A stretch of 47,234 nucleotides of DNA from Anaerolineae bacterium (GCA_019637635.1 JAHBVI010000047.1:1-47234); one strand, 5' to 3'; shown: positions 24,343-32,944, counted from the first letter of the stretch. Notes: generated from the sequence alone by a model not told the origin. Made by a program: numbers and translations.

Positions 24343-26067
24343 ATGATGTTTCCAGATTGGAAGTTACAGGAACTATTGGCGCTGATTCGCCACCGTTATC
24401 CTGATTGGGAAAACTTTACGCATCCGGCGTTTGTGGCCGATGAAATAGCGCCTAAACGGGCATCCGTGCAAAAAGCGCAGCAGCTTTTGAGCCAATCGGC
24501 TTTGGATGCACTCCTGGCGCAGGGTGATTTTGATGGCTTTGTTGACCGGCTGAATCGTTTAGCCAAAGATAACAATTTGTTGTGGCGGCTGGCGCCTTCG
24601 TCGGGAGACACGGCCGTACTCTACCACCCCAATCTGGATACCCCCGCGTTTTGCGTGCAAATGCGCAACCTGCTTTATGGAGACCGCCCCTCGCCGGAGC
24701 GCCTGCAAACCTTTTCCGATTATCTAAAAGAACAGGATTTGCCCAACAAATGGCCGTTTGCCACCTATTACCTCTTTTTATGCCATCCGGATGCAGATAT
24801 GTTTGTCAAGCCGCGCACGGCCCGCTGGTTTCTGAAGTTCATGTGGGCTGAAGAACCTGAGGAAGAGTTGGCGCTCAAAACTAAAGTCCTCATTTCTATG
24901 CTGCCAGGCGCGGGCAGCTATGGCGCTTTGCTGGCGCACGCGGCCGAACTGCGGCAGGCGTTGTCTCCGTTTGGGGCGCGTGATATGGTGGACGTGCAAA
25001 GTTTTGTTTGGGTGTGCGAGCAGGAAAGCCGGGAACAATCGGGCCGACTGGACGCGCGCGGTCAGGTGGAACTGGATGTGCCGCCGACGTTGGCGGCGCA
25101 GCCTATGCCCGTTGCTTATCAGGTAGCGGCGCCTACGGCCGTGTTGCACGAAACGGCCGTACCCGAACCCCTCACCCCCTTGCCATCCCCCGCCGAACCG
25201 GCATCCGCCTACACTCTGGCCGCCTGCGCTGCCGAAACCGGCTGGCCCGAAGCAGAATTGCAGCGTTGGGTCAGCGCCATACAGCGTAAAGGGCAGGCCA
25301 TTTTGTATGGCCCACCGGGCACAGGCAAAACGTTTATGGCCCAAAAACTGGCGCAATACCTGGCCGGGCAGGGCGGCGGCTTCTGGGAACTGGTGCAGTT
25401 TCACCCTGCTTACACCTATGAAGCGTTTGTGCAGGGTATACGGCCGTTTACCGATGACAACGGCCATTTGCATTATGAACTGGTACACGGCCGTTTTCGC
25501 CACTTTTGCGCCCGCGCCACCCACCAGAGCGGCCCTTGCGTCCTGGTCATTGACGAGATCAACCGCGCCAACCTGGCCAGCGTGTTCGGTGAACTGATGT
25601 ACCTGTTGGAATATCGCCAGGCGGCCATTGACTTAGCCGAAGGCGGCTTCGCTGGCGACCAATCCACCAACCGTTTCAGCATCCCCGCCAATGTGTACCT
25701 CATCGGCACCATGAATACGGCCGATCGTTCCATCGCCCTGGTTGACCATGCCTTGCGCCGCCGTTTTGCCTTCATCCACTTGCCGCCAGATGCCCAAACA
25801 TTGCGCCATTACCACCAGCACACCGGCTGCAACCCGGACGCCCTCATCAAAATTGTAGAGCGGCTCAACCGCCAGATAGCCGATCCGCACTACGCGCTTG
25901 GCTATACCTTTTTCATGCATCCCGCCCTGCCCACCCACCTGGAAGCCATCTGGCGCATGGAGATAGAACCCTATCTGGAAGAATACTTTTTTGACCAGCC
26001 AGACCAGGTAGAAATGCATCGCTGGGCAAAAATACGCCAAGACCTGTCTGATCTGCTAGGCAGGTGA
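24343..26067 (+). CDS. McrB-type AAA+ ATPase/GTPase without adjacent McrC
   Basis: 574 residues. An N-terminal domain (1-230) that I do not recognise and a Pro-rich linker (about 245-290) precede a C-terminal McrB-type AAA module. This has Walker A GPPGTGKT at about 323, Walker B VLVIDEINRANLASVFGELMYLLE near 403, and the McrB hallmark GTMNTADRSIALVDHALRRRFAF at about 457. In McrBC the GTPase translocates DNA and McrC cuts it. No McrC-like gene follows; the next gene, 15 nt downstream, is an FAD enzyme. The gene carries the local ACGGCCGT signature (five copies), so it looks long resident. Confidence 0.88.
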   Translation: MMFPDWKLQELLALIRHRYPDWENFTHPAFVADEIAPKRASVQKAQQLLSQSALDALLAQGDFDGFVDRLNRLAKDNNLLWRLAPSSGDTAVLYHPNLDTPAFCVQMRNLLYGDRPSPERLQTFSDYLKEQDLPNKWPFATYYLFLCHPDADMFVKPRTARWFLKFMWAEEPEEELALKTKVLISMLPGAGSYGALLAHAAELRQALSPFGARDMVDVQSFVWVCEQESREQSGRLDARGQVELDVPPTLAAQPMPVAYQVAAPTAVLHETAVPEPLTPLPSPAEPASAYTLAACAAETGWPEAELQRWVSAIQRKGQAILYGPPGTGKTFMAQKLAQYLAGQGGGFWELVQFHPAYTYEAFVQGIRPFTDDNGHLHYELVHGRFRHFCARATHQSGPCVLVIDEINRANLASVFGELMYLLEYRQAAIDLAEGGFAGDQSTNRFSIPANVYLIGTMNTADRSIALVDHALRRRFAFIHLPPDAQTLRHYHQHTGCNPDALIKIVERLNRQIADPHYALGYTFFMHPALPTHLEAIWRMEIEPYLEEYFFDQPDQVEMHRWAKIRQDLSDLLGR

Positions 26068-26082
26068 TCGGGAGAACCTTTT

Positions 26083-27081
26083 ATGTCGGGAACATTTAGT
26101 TGCGATGTATTGATTGTGGGCGCCGGTATAGCCGGGTTGATGGCCGCCCACCGGCTGGAAGCGGCGGGCAAAATAGTGGTGGTGGTGGATCGAGAAGAAC
26201 GGGTTGGCGGCCGCATGATCACCGAGCATGTAGCCGGTGGCTGGGCGGACACTGGCGCCCAATTTTTCACCGTGCGTGATCCCGAATTTGGCCGTTTTGT
26301 GGCCGAGTGGCTGGCGGAAGGATTGATTTTTGAATGGTCAACCGGGTGGTCGGATGGTTCGCTGCTGCCCCCTGCCCCTGCTGCCCATTCCCGTTATGCG
26401 GCCTATGAGGGGTTAACGGCCGTGCCCCGCCACCTGGCCCAAAACCTTACCATCCACAAGGCCGTCAACATCGAAACGGTTACGCCGGCTGCGCCTGGCT
26501 GGCTGGCGGTGGCCGATTCTGGCGCTGCCTATCAATGTCAGGCGCTCATTCTCACACCCCCTGTGCCCCTGTCTCTGGCGCTGTTGGCGGCGGGACAGGT
26601 GACATTGGCGGCGGACGACCAGGCGGCATTGACCACCATTACGTATGCGCCGTGTATTACGGCCGTCTGCCACCTGGACGGCGCCATCAATTTACCCGAA
26701 CCAGGCGCTCTCCAACGCCCCGATCACCCCATCAGTTGGATTGCCGATAATCAGCGCAAAGGCACGTCACCGCGCGTCTGCCTGGTTTCGGTGCATGTAA
26801 ACCCGGCGTACAGCCGGTTATGGTGGCTCTCCCCAGATGTGGAGTTGGTGGGGGCGCTGCGGCGTGAATTACAACCGTTTCTGACCGCCAACACGACCAT
26901 CCATGAGATCATCATCCACCGCTGGCCCCATGCCTTGCCCACCACATTATACCCGGAGCGGACTTTACTGGCGGCGGGTCTGCCACCCCTGGTCTTTGCC
27001 GGTGACGCCTTCAGCGGCCCTCGTGTGGAAGGCGCGGCCCTCTCTGGGCTGGCGGCGGCCAAGAAGATATTGGGATATTGA
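26083..27081 (+). CDS. FAD-dependent amine-oxidase-like (renalase-type) oxidoreductase
   Basis: 332 residues. The N-terminal dinucleotide-binding motif is DVLIVGAGIAGLMAAHRLEAAG, followed by VVDREERVGGRM, the GG doublet of the amine oxidase family, and DTGAQFFTV. The C-terminal FAD motif is PPLVFAGDAFSGPRVEGAALSGLAAAKKI. The overall pattern resembles renalase/NAD(P)-binding flavoproteins. GGAGAA 8 nt before ATG supports the start. It follows the McrB-like gene by 15 nt on the same strand and may be co-transcribed. Substrate unknown. Confidence 0.88.
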   Translation: MSGTFSCDVLIVGAGIAGLMAAHRLEAAGKIVVVVDREERVGGRMITEHVAGGWADTGAQFFTVRDPEFGRFVAEWLAEGLIFEWSTGWSDGSLLPPAPAAHSRYAAYEGLTAVPRHLAQNLTIHKAVNIETVTPAAPGWLAVADSGAAYQCQALILTPPVPLSLALLAAGQVTLAADDQAALTTITYAPCITAVCHLDGAINLPEPGALQRPDHPISWIADNQRKGTSPRVCLVSVHVNPAYSRLWWLSPDVELVGALRRELQPFLTANTTIHEIIIHRWPHALPTTLYPERTLLAAGLPPLVFAGDAFSGPRVEGAALSGLAAAKKILGY

Positions 27082-27112
27082 GATATTGGTTTAGTCGCAA
27101 CACCCCCATATC

Positions 27113-28009
27113 TCAATCCCCTACCACTGCTTTTGTCAGCCGCAGCCGCCGGTTATACCGGACGCCTTCGGCCGTGTAAACGAGCAGCGCCAGCCAGATG
27201 CAGCAAAAGCCCACCATCTGCGCCTGGGTAAATGGTTCGTCGTACAAAAAAACGCCAATGATAAACTGGCAGGTGGGGGCGATGTATTGCAGCAGGCCGA
27301 TGGAGCTAAGGGGGATCAAGCGGGCGGCGGTGCTGAACCACAAGAGCGGCACGGCCGTGATCAACCCCGTCCCCATGAGCAGCAGCGTTATCTGCCAGTT
27401 GCCCTGCGCCAGATGGCTTTGACCCTGCTGCTGCAAATAAAGCAGCACAGCCAGGGCGGGCAGAAAGAGCCAGGCTGTTTCCAGCGTTAAGCCTTCCAAC
27501 GCGCCTAAAGGCGCTGTTTTGCGGATGTAGCCATAAATGGCAAAAGTGATCGCCAGCGTCAGGGCAATCCAGGGCAGCGAGCCATGAATCAGGGTGAGAT
27601 AGAGCACCCCCAGCGCGGCAATGGCTACGGCCGTCCACTGCCCCCGCCGCAATTTTTCCTGCAAAAACCACACCCCCAACATCACACTCACCAACGGGTT
27701 GATAAAGTAACCCAGGCTGGTCTCGATCACGTGATTGGCATTCACCGCCCAAATGTAGGTGCCCCAATTGAGCGCCAGGATGCTGCCGGAAAGCAAAAAG
27801 GTGAGCATGACGCGCCGGTTCTTCAAGGCCGGCGGCAGCCAGCGCCAATGTTGGCGCACCGCCAGCAGCAGCAAAATGATGACCAATGACCAGACAATAC
27901 GGCTGCTCAATGACTCAATGGCCGGTATATCGTGTAGGGCTTTCCAGTAGATGGGCAGAAACCCCCAGATGAGGTACGCGCCGATGCCGTAGAGATAACC
28001 TTTGTTCAT
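27113..28009 (-). CDS. rarD: EamA-family transporter RarD
   Basis: 298 residues with about ten membrane segments. GIGAYLIWGFLPIYWKALHDIPAIESLSSRIVWS is the RarD opening (W-G-x-x-P-x-Y-x-K...E-x-x-x-H/S-R-x-x-W-S). NWGTYIWAVNANHVIETSLGYFINPLVSVMLGVWFLQEKL and LQYIAPTCQFIIGVFLYDEPFT complete the EamA repeats. Substrate uncertain; RarD proteins are assumed to move small metabolites. Start ATG 28009; a longer frame only translates heptad repeats upstream. Confidence 0.93.
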   Translation of the reverse strand: MNKGYLYGIGAYLIWGFLPIYWKALHDIPAIESLSSRIVWSLVIILLLLAVRQHWRWLPPALKNRRVMLTFLLSGSILALNWGTYIWAVNANHVIETSLGYFINPLVSVMLGVWFLQEKLRRGQWTAVAIAALGVLYLTLIHGSLPWIALTLAITFAIYGYIRKTAPLGALEGLTLETAWLFLPALAVLLYLQQQGQSHLAQGNWQITLLLMGTGLITAVPLLWFSTAARLIPLSSIGLLQYIAPTCQFIIGVFLYDEPFTQAQMVGFCCIWLALLVYTAEGVRYNRRLRLTKAVVGD

Positions 28010-28012
28010 AAG

Positions 28013-28070
28013 GGTCAATGGCCAGTGGTCATTGGTCAATTGTCAATTGATCGTTGACCATTGGCAGTTT
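28013..28070. repeat. Heptad repeat tract 4
   Basis: Seven-base units GGTCAAT, GGCCAGT, GGTCATT, TGTCAAT, TGACCAT and similar fill the gap between rarD and the lipoprotein gene on the minus strand. The sense (GGTCAAT) and complement-like (TTGACCA) units coexist, so a hairpin is possible. Confidence 0.8.
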
Positions 28071-29249
28071 TCAGGGGGTGGGGGTGGGGGCGGGCAGGAC
28101 GTTGATGATCAGGGTGGTTTGAGATTGGGTTTCATTTTCTCCGGCGGTGATGGTAATTTCGGCCAGCCCTAAAATGTCAAATGGCAGCAAGAGGGAGGCT
28201 TCCCAGTAGCCCCAAAAATCAGTCTGGCTGGTGGCCTGGCCGACGATACGGCCGTTTTCCATCACCACATCCACCGTCACCGGCCCGTTGGTTACATTAT
28301 AGGCTGTGCCATACAAAAATAGCTCCTCCCCGGCAAAAATCTCGGACTGCGGGAGCGGGCTGGCTACCACCACGCCTTTAGCATTGGGGTCGTCCTGGGC
28401 CAGTATTTCAATGGGGATTTGCGCCTCGCGCCACTCATCCGTGCCCGGTTCGCCAAAATAGGCGACGGCGCAGGCGGGGCCAACCAGGTCTTTGGGTACA
28501 ACCACAAAACCAGACCAGTAATACGGCCGGCTGCTGCTGCCCAGTTGGAAACCTTGCCGGGCCACCTGCTCCTGGCACTCGTTGGCCCAAATGGAAACGG
28601 CGATGAAGTTGTTAACCGGGCGGTTGACCATGCCGTCAAAGAAGATGCTGTAGCCGCCAACGGCCGTGTCGTTCACCTGGGGCCGGGACAATTCCAGGAA
28701 GCGCCCGGTCGTATTGGGGTTGAGCGCCAACAGCACCGGGCTTCGGTGTTCGGCCAACACCTGCCCCGCCTCGTCCAACACCGCCGCCCGTAAATAGGCC
28801 AGCCCGCTGACTTGTGGTGGTAAAATAAAGGAAGCGTTCCAGCCTTGTGTGGTGCGCGCGCCGGGGGTTTGGGAAAGGACACGGCCGTTGCTCGTGACCA
28901 ATGACACCAAAATAGAATGAGCCTCCTCCTTTTTCACCAGGCCGCCCACCGTAATCTCCTCCTCCAGGGTCAGCACTTCATTTTCTTTGGGATAGCTGAT
29001 GTTGATGCTCACATCAACCGGAGTGGCCGTGCGGGTTGGTTTCGGCGTCATGGTGGGGGCGGGCGTAGTGGTTTCCACCACTTGCTGGCTGCTAATGTCC
29101 AATGTTGGCGGCAAATTGGAGGTGGGGGAAGGTTGTGGCAGTTGTAATGGCGCGGCCTGCGTGGGTATGACTTCCGGCCCGCAGCCAACCAGCAGCGTCA
29201 GGATGATGGCGAGCAGGAGTACAAAGGTTGCCGGTAGACGCTTTTTCAC
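28071..29249 (-). CDS. Lipoprotein with tandem immunoglobulin-like (Gmad2-type) domains
   Basis: About 392 residues from GTG 29249 (KKRLPATFVLLLAIILTLLVGCG), a clear lipoprotein signal with lipobox L-V-G-C. An ATG at 29318 in the same frame would add 23 residues translated from TTGCCAC heptads, so I prefer the GTG. A Pro/Thr-rich stretch follows the acylated Cys. Then come two to three beta-sandwich domains (INISYPKENEVLTLEEEITVGG; VVASPLPQSEIFAGEELFLYGTAYN, the Gmad2-like pattern 'PxxxxxV...G...F.G.A.V'). The C-terminus is PAPTPTP. Likely an outer-surface binding protein; ligand unknown. Confidence 0.82.
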   Translation of the reverse strand: MKKRLPATFVLLLAIILTLLVGCGPEVIPTQAAPLQLPQPSPTSNLPPTLDISSQQVVETTTPAPTMTPKPTRTATPVDVSINISYPKENEVLTLEEEITVGGLVKKEEAHSILVSLVTSNGRVLSQTPGARTTQGWNASFILPPQVSGLAYLRAAVLDEAGQVLAEHRSPVLLALNPNTTGRFLELSRPQVNDTAVGGYSIFFDGMVNRPVNNFIAVSIWANECQEQVARQGFQLGSSSRPYYWSGFVVVPKDLVGPACAVAYFGEPGTDEWREAQIPIEILAQDDPNAKGVVVASPLPQSEIFAGEELFLYGTAYNVTNGPVTVDVVMENGRIVGQATSQTDFWGYWEASLLLPFDILGLAEITITAGENETQSQTTLIINVLPAPTPTP

Positions 29250-29253
29250 CTGG

Positions 29254-29308
29254 GACTTGCCACTTGCCACCGGCCACCTGCTACTTGCCACTTGCCACTT
29301 GCTCTTTT
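29254..29308. repeat. Heptad repeat tract 5 (TTGCCAC type)
   Basis: Units CTTGCCA (four), CCGGCCA and CCTGCTA, period 7. The tract lies directly upstream of the preferred lipoprotein start and is read in frame if the upstream ATG is used. Confidence 0.88.
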
Positions 29309-29387
29309 TGCCAGCCATGCGCCCAATTGTAATCACACCCCCGTCACTTTGCCAGCCACAGGTCAACGGGCTACAATGCGCCGGCTT

Positions 29388-29411
29388 CGGTAATCGGTGA
29401 ACGGTGAACGA
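29388..29411. repeat. Short heptad tract 6
   Basis: TCGGTAA, TCGGTGA, ACGGTGA, ACGAGCA in succession, in the 110-bp divergent promoter region between the lipoprotein and the membrane protein at 29429. Confidence 0.65.
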
Positions 29412-29428
29412 GCATTGGAATTTGGGCG

Positions 29429-31012
29429 ATGTGGATAGCAGTTTTGATTTTTGGCTTGTTGTTGGCCGGGGCGGCGCTGTTAGCGGCCTGGTCGGGACGG
29501 TGGCGTGTGTATGGGGCGGCAACGGCCGTCACGGCTACGGCCGTCACGGCTACGGCCGTCACTATCCCCATTCTCTGCCTGCTGCTCTGGCTGCCCTTAG
29601 GCAGTCAGTTACCCCTGGCCGCGGCGCACACGGCCGTTCCCCTGCCGTCCCTCATCTGGCAGCTTGACGGTATCTCCTGGCCCGTCACCCTCTGGCTGTT
29701 CCTCCTGCTCATTGCCCTCATTACCCACCACCTGACCGCCACACCCGAATACGCCCCCACGCTCTCGTCCCTCCTCATCGTCACCGCCTTCACCCTGCCG
29801 GTTATTTGGGCCGGTTCGCCGGCGACCATGATGGTGAGTTGGGTGGCGCTGCTGGCGGCCTGGGGTACGGCCGTCTGGCTGGCTGAACGAGGGCGAGAGG
29901 GACAACGCCGCTTTTCCTGGCAGATGGGGCTGCTGCTGACGGCCGTGCTGCTGCTTTGGTTTGGCGCAGCGGCAACGGATATGGCCGGCTGGGACGTCGC
30001 CGCCTGGCCACAGATGGCGCTGTTGGCGGTGTTGCTGGCGGCCCTGCTGCCTCTGGGCGTCTGGCCGTTCGGCGGCTGGCGGGCCAGCGCCGGTACACCG
30101 CCGGCTGTGGCGCTCATCCTCACGTTGTGGCCGGTGGCGGCTGGCGGCGTGCTGCTGGTGCGGCTGGCCGATGGAACCTCATTGACGGTGTGGGCGGGCG
30201 GTATGCTATTGACCCTGGCCGGGTTATTTGGCTTGTTACAGGCCGTGCGCCAGTTGTGGGAGCGGCTGCACTTGCCGGGCACGGCCGTCTTTTTTCTGGC
30301 CGCCGCGCTGGTTCATTTGCTGCTGTTGACGGCTGTGTGGGGCAACCAGACAACCGCCAGCCCGGATGGTGTCCTGGCTATGCTGCGGGTGCTGTTATTG
30401 GCCGGGGGCATTTTTTACCTGGCGGCCGGACGACCGGCCAGCCGCCGGTTGTGGTGGCGGGCTATCCCGCCGCTGGCGGCGCTGGCCGCCGTGGCCGGTC
30501 TGCCGCTGACGGCCGGTCTGGCCGGGCAGGTGGCGCTGATAGAGGGGTTGGTGGGACACGGCCGTTACCTGGCGCTGTTGGTGGTGGCGCTGCTGGAAAT
30601 TCCGCTGCTAACAGCCGGTTTACGGCTCTTCTGGCCTGTGGCCGGAGGGGATGACGTGTTGCCCGGCGCGCCGGCCCAATGGGCCGCGGAAGCGGCGATT
30701 TTCCTGCCGGTGTTGGGCCTGGTATCGGTGAGTGGTGTGGCCTGGGGAGCCGTGCCCTGGTTTACCTGGCTGCTGCTGTTGGTTGTGCCTGTTGGCAGCG
30801 TCTTATTGCTGCGTTTTGTGCCCGAATTTAACCGCACGGTGGCCGCTGTACGCCAGGCTTTTACTTTCCGGCTGCCGGTAAGTACCGCCCCGCTGCGCCA
30901 ATGGCTGCGCGGCATGGGTGGCGCATTTGAAGAGGCCGCCGCCATTCTGGAAGGGGACGGCAGCCTCATCTGGTTATTGATCCTGATCGTGGTCTTGTTA
31001 CTGGCACAATAG
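29429..31012 (+). CDS. Polytopic membrane protein, possibly related to NuoL/NuoM-type subunits
   Basis: 527 residues with about 14 hydrophobic segments and few charged residues. Segments such as LDGISWPVTLWLFLLLIALI and PLGVWPFGGWRASAGTPPAVALILTLWPVAAGGVLLVRL recall proton-antiporter subunits of complex I (D-x-x-S, P-x-x-x-W...A-x-x-P-x-S/A), but the match is weak. The expected conserved Lys/Glu of the channel are not evident, and there is no complex I operon. The N-terminal second helix contains TAVTATAVTATAVT, encoded by a triplicated 15-bp unit with ACGGCCGT (29520-29560). Function unknown. Confidence 0.6.
   Translation: MWIAVLIFGLLLAGAALLAAWSGRWRVYGAATAVTATAVTATAVTIPILCLLLWLPLGSQLPLAAAHTAVPLPSLIWQLDGISWPVTLWLFLLLIALITHHLTATPEYAPTLSSLLIVTAFTLPVIWAGSPATMMVSWVALLAAWGTAVWLAERGREGQRRFSWQMGLLLTAVLLLWFGAAATDMAGWDVAAWPQMALLAVLLAALLPLGVWPFGGWRASAGTPPAVALILTLWPVAAGGVLLVRLADGTSLTVWAGGMLLTLAGLFGLLQAVRQLWERLHLPGTAVFFLAAALVHLLLLTAVWGNQTTASPDGVLAMLRVLLLAGGIFYLAAGRPASRRLWWRAIPPLAALAAVAGLPLTAGLAGQVALIEGLVGHGRYLALLVVALLEIPLLTAGLRLFWPVAGGDDVLPGAPAQWAAEAAIFLPVLGLVSVSGVAWGAVPWFTWLLLLVVPVGSVLLLRFVPEFNRTVAAVRQAFTFRLPVSTAPLRQWLRGMGGAFEEAAAILEGDGSLIWLLILIVVLLLAQ
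29520..29562 (+). repeat. In-frame 15-bp tandem repeat containing ACGGCCGT
   Basis: The unit ACGGCCGTCACGGCT is repeated about three times inside the gene at 29429-31012 and encodes Thr-Ala-Val-Thr-Ala units in a membrane helix. It shows local tandem amplification of the octamer within coding DNA. Confidence 0.88.
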
Positions 31013-31013
31013 G

Positions 31014-31062
31014 CCGTAATCCGTATTCATCCTTCATCCTTCATAATTCATAATTTTCAAAG
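31014..31062. repeat. Heptad repeat tract 7
   Basis: Exact 7-base steps: CCGTAAT (31014), CCGTATT (31021), CATCCTT (31028 and 31035), CATAATT (31042 and 31049), TTCAAAG (31056). It fills the gap between the membrane protein stop and the Nudix gene. The last unit contributes the AAAGGTG ribosome-binding site upstream of ATG 31068. Confidence 0.88.
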
Positions 31063-31067
31063 GTGCG

Positions 31068-32021
31068 ATGGCTTATCTGGATTGGTTACGAGCGCGGGTG
31101 GGGACGCGCAAGGTGTTGTTGGTGTATACGAGTGTGTGTGTGGTGGATGGTCACGGCCGTGTCCTCTGGCAGCACCGCACCGACTTTGATACCTGGGGGC
31201 TGCCCGGTGGGGTGCTGGAACTGGACGAATCGCTGCCCGCCTGCGCCGTGCGCGAGGTGTATGAGGAAACGGGGCTGCACGTCACGCCCACGCGGGTGGT
31301 CGGCGTTTACTCATCGCCCGATTTTGACGTGACCTACCCCAACGGCGATCAGGCGCAGCAGGTCTCCTTTTGTTTTGCCTGCCGGGTAGACGGCGGCACA
31401 TTGCAGGCGGATGGGCACGAGGGGTATGCCCTGCAATGGCTGCCGGTGACGGAATGCCCACCCACGCAGCCCTGGTACCGGGCCATGTTGAGCGACTATG
31501 CTGCCAAACGGCCGTTTGCCTCGTTTGATCGCGGCGCGCCGGGCAACAGCCGGGCGGCAACCCCCTATTACCAATTCCTGCGCCCCTACATTGGGCAGGC
31601 GCCATACATCATGGCCGGTACGGCCGCGTTCATCCAGAATGAGGCCGGGCATATCCTCTTGCAGCAGCGGCGGGATAATGGGCTGTGGTGTTTTCCCGGC
31701 GGCGGCGTGGAATTGGGCGAACGGGTAGACCAGGCGATGATTCAGGAGGTGTGGGAAGAAACGGGCTTGCAGGTGCAGCCCAGTCGCATCATTGGCGTCT
31801 ACTCCGACCCGGTAGACTGGATTACCTACCCCAACGGCGACCAGGTAAAGATCGCCCGCACCTTTTTTGCCTGCCGCATTACCGGCGGCCGTTTGCAAGC
31901 CGACCCCGATGAATCGCTGGACGCCCGCTTTTTCGCGCCGGACGAATTGCCAGAGATGATTGCGCCGCACGGCCGTGCCCTGCAAGACGCGCTGGCAAAC
32001 TACCCCCACACCGTCTTTTAG
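31068..32021 (+). CDS. Double-Nudix hydrolase (two fused Nudix domains)
   Basis: 317 residues with two Nudix folds. Box 1 (about 48-70) is GGVLELDESLPACAVREVYEETGL, a perfect GX5EX7REUXEEXGU. Box 2 (about 212-233) is GGVELGERVDQAMIQEVWEETGL, with Gln in place of the box Arg. Both domains share the following V-Y-S-x-P-x-D/W-x-T-Y-P-N-G-D motif, so they arose by duplication. Nudix enzymes cleave nucleoside diphosphates linked to another moiety. The Arg-to-Gln change may weaken domain 2 or make it regulatory; catalytic Glu residues remain in both. Substrate unknown. Confidence 0.92.
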   Translation: MAYLDWLRARVGTRKVLLVYTSVCVVDGHGRVLWQHRTDFDTWGLPGGVLELDESLPACAVREVYEETGLHVTPTRVVGVYSSPDFDVTYPNGDQAQQVSFCFACRVDGGTLQADGHEGYALQWLPVTECPPTQPWYRAMLSDYAAKRPFASFDRGAPGNSRAATPYYQFLRPYIGQAPYIMAGTAAFIQNEAGHILLQQRRDNGLWCFPGGGVELGERVDQAMIQEVWEETGLQVQPSRIIGVYSDPVDWITYPNGDQVKIARTFFACRITGGRLQADPDESLDARFFAPDELPEMIAPHGRALQDALANYPHTVF

Positions 32022-32384
32022 AGGAGTGTGGGATGCCCACGTCCCCAGCAATTCTCGATTTGGTTTGCGGCGGCAGATAAATCTGCACCAACAAAAGGCA
32101 AAGTCGGCCTTCGCCGACTGGCGCCCAGCCCACGAAGGTGGGCTTTACCTCTTGTTGCCGCGATTTTAATCGCCGGGTTTTGCCAAACTGAGAATTGCCG
32201 CCCACGTCCCACACAGGCACGTAGGCGTACCCTGCTCCTCCTTTGCCCAATTGTTAGACAAAAGATATGCCTTTTGGCACTGGCATTTTGGACGCCTCGT
32301 GCTTACCCTGTAGAAAGGCGGATTAGACCTTTTTCCAGATTGGTTGCGGCTATGTCTTCACCAATTTGGTCTGGAGCGTGTCTA
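32022..32384. other. 363-bp gap holding inverted-repeat element copy 1
   Basis: It holds the repeat element and its flanking direct repeats (32035-32210). From 32211 to 32384 no gene is seen; the promoter of the 32385 gene probably lies there. Confidence 0.6.
32046..32199 (+). mobile_element. MITE-like inverted-repeat element, copy 1 (154 bp)
   Basis: The ends GCAATTCTCGATTTGG and CCAAACTGAGAATTGC form imperfect terminal inverted repeats. Inside are four small palindromes: GCAGATAAATCTGC, AGTCGGCCTTCGCCGACT, AGCCCACGAAGGTGGGCT and GCGATTTTAATCGC. The element is flanked by an exact 11-bp direct repeat, GCCCACGTCCC at 32035-32045 and 32200-32210, which looks like a target-site duplication. A second copy lies at 35001-35153 in the opposite orientation with the same internal order. 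It encodes no protein. Confidence 0.85.
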
Positions 32385-32882
32385 ATGAACGGCTCAAACA
32401 AGTTTTTATTTGGCATTGTGTTTGGCGTGGTCTTGTTGGTGATTGTGGCCTTTTCGGTAGTGCTGCTGCGGCCGGAGCCAACCTACCTGGATGACGGTGC
32501 CCCGGATGGGGCCGCGCATAATTATTTGCTGGCGCTGCAACAGGGGGATTTTGAACGCGCCTACCAATACATTCCCGCTGCCTTCAAATACCCCACCGAC
32601 GCGGACGACATGGCCGATGATGCCCGCCAAAACAAGTGGCGCTTTGAGACGGGCGGCGATTATGCGCTGGCGGTGGAGTCGGTAAACCAGAAAAGTGCGG
32701 ATGAGGCCATTGTTACCGTGCGTAAAACCACCTTTTATAACGAGGGGCTGTTTGGCAGCTACGAAGATTCGCGCACGTTTACCATGCAAATGACGCGAGA
32801 AGAAGGGGCATGGAAAGTGAGCGATGCTGACCTGTATTGGTCGAACTGTTGGGGGACGAGCCGGGAATATTGGTGTCGGTAA
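32385..32882 (+). CDS. Single-pass membrane protein with DUF4878-like domain
   Basis: 165 residues. A membrane anchor (FLFGIVFGVVLLVIVAFSVVLL, about 6-27) is followed by a domain with AHNYLLALQQGDFERAYQYIPAAFK...DEAIVTVRKTTFYNEG...FTMQMTREEGAWKVSD. This is the helix-then-beta-sheet pattern of NTF2-like/DUF4878 proteins. GGAG at 32373-32376 supports ATG 32385; longer frames run through the repeat element. Extracytoplasmic; function unknown. It ends in a Cys-containing tail (NCWGTSREYWC). Confidence 0.75.
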   Translation: MNGSNKFLFGIVFGVVLLVIVAFSVVLLRPEPTYLDDGAPDGAAHNYLLALQQGDFERAYQYIPAAFKYPTDADDMADDARQNKWRFETGGDYALAVESVNQKSADEAIVTVRKTTFYNEGLFGSYEDSRTFTMQMTREEGAWKVSDADLYWSNCWGTSREYWCR

Positions 32883-32884
32883 TG

Positions 32885-32928
32885 GTTTGTAGTAGTCACA
32901 AGAGGGCGATGAATCGCCTACTACAAAC
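32885..32928. repeat. Bulged hairpin GTTTGTAGTA...TACTACAAAC
   Basis: The outer arms GTTTGTAGTA and TACTACAAAC and the inner arms GGCGAT and ATCGCC form a nested palindrome in the 62-bp gap before the 32945 gene. It has the form of a REP-type extragenic palindrome. Confidence 0.75.
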
Positions 32929-32944
32929 GTGTGGAAGGTGTGAA

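Noticed and set aside
32028..32384. N-terminal extension of the 32385 gene
   Set aside because: It translates the MITE-like element; the GGAG-supported ATG at 32385 directly precedes the membrane anchor.
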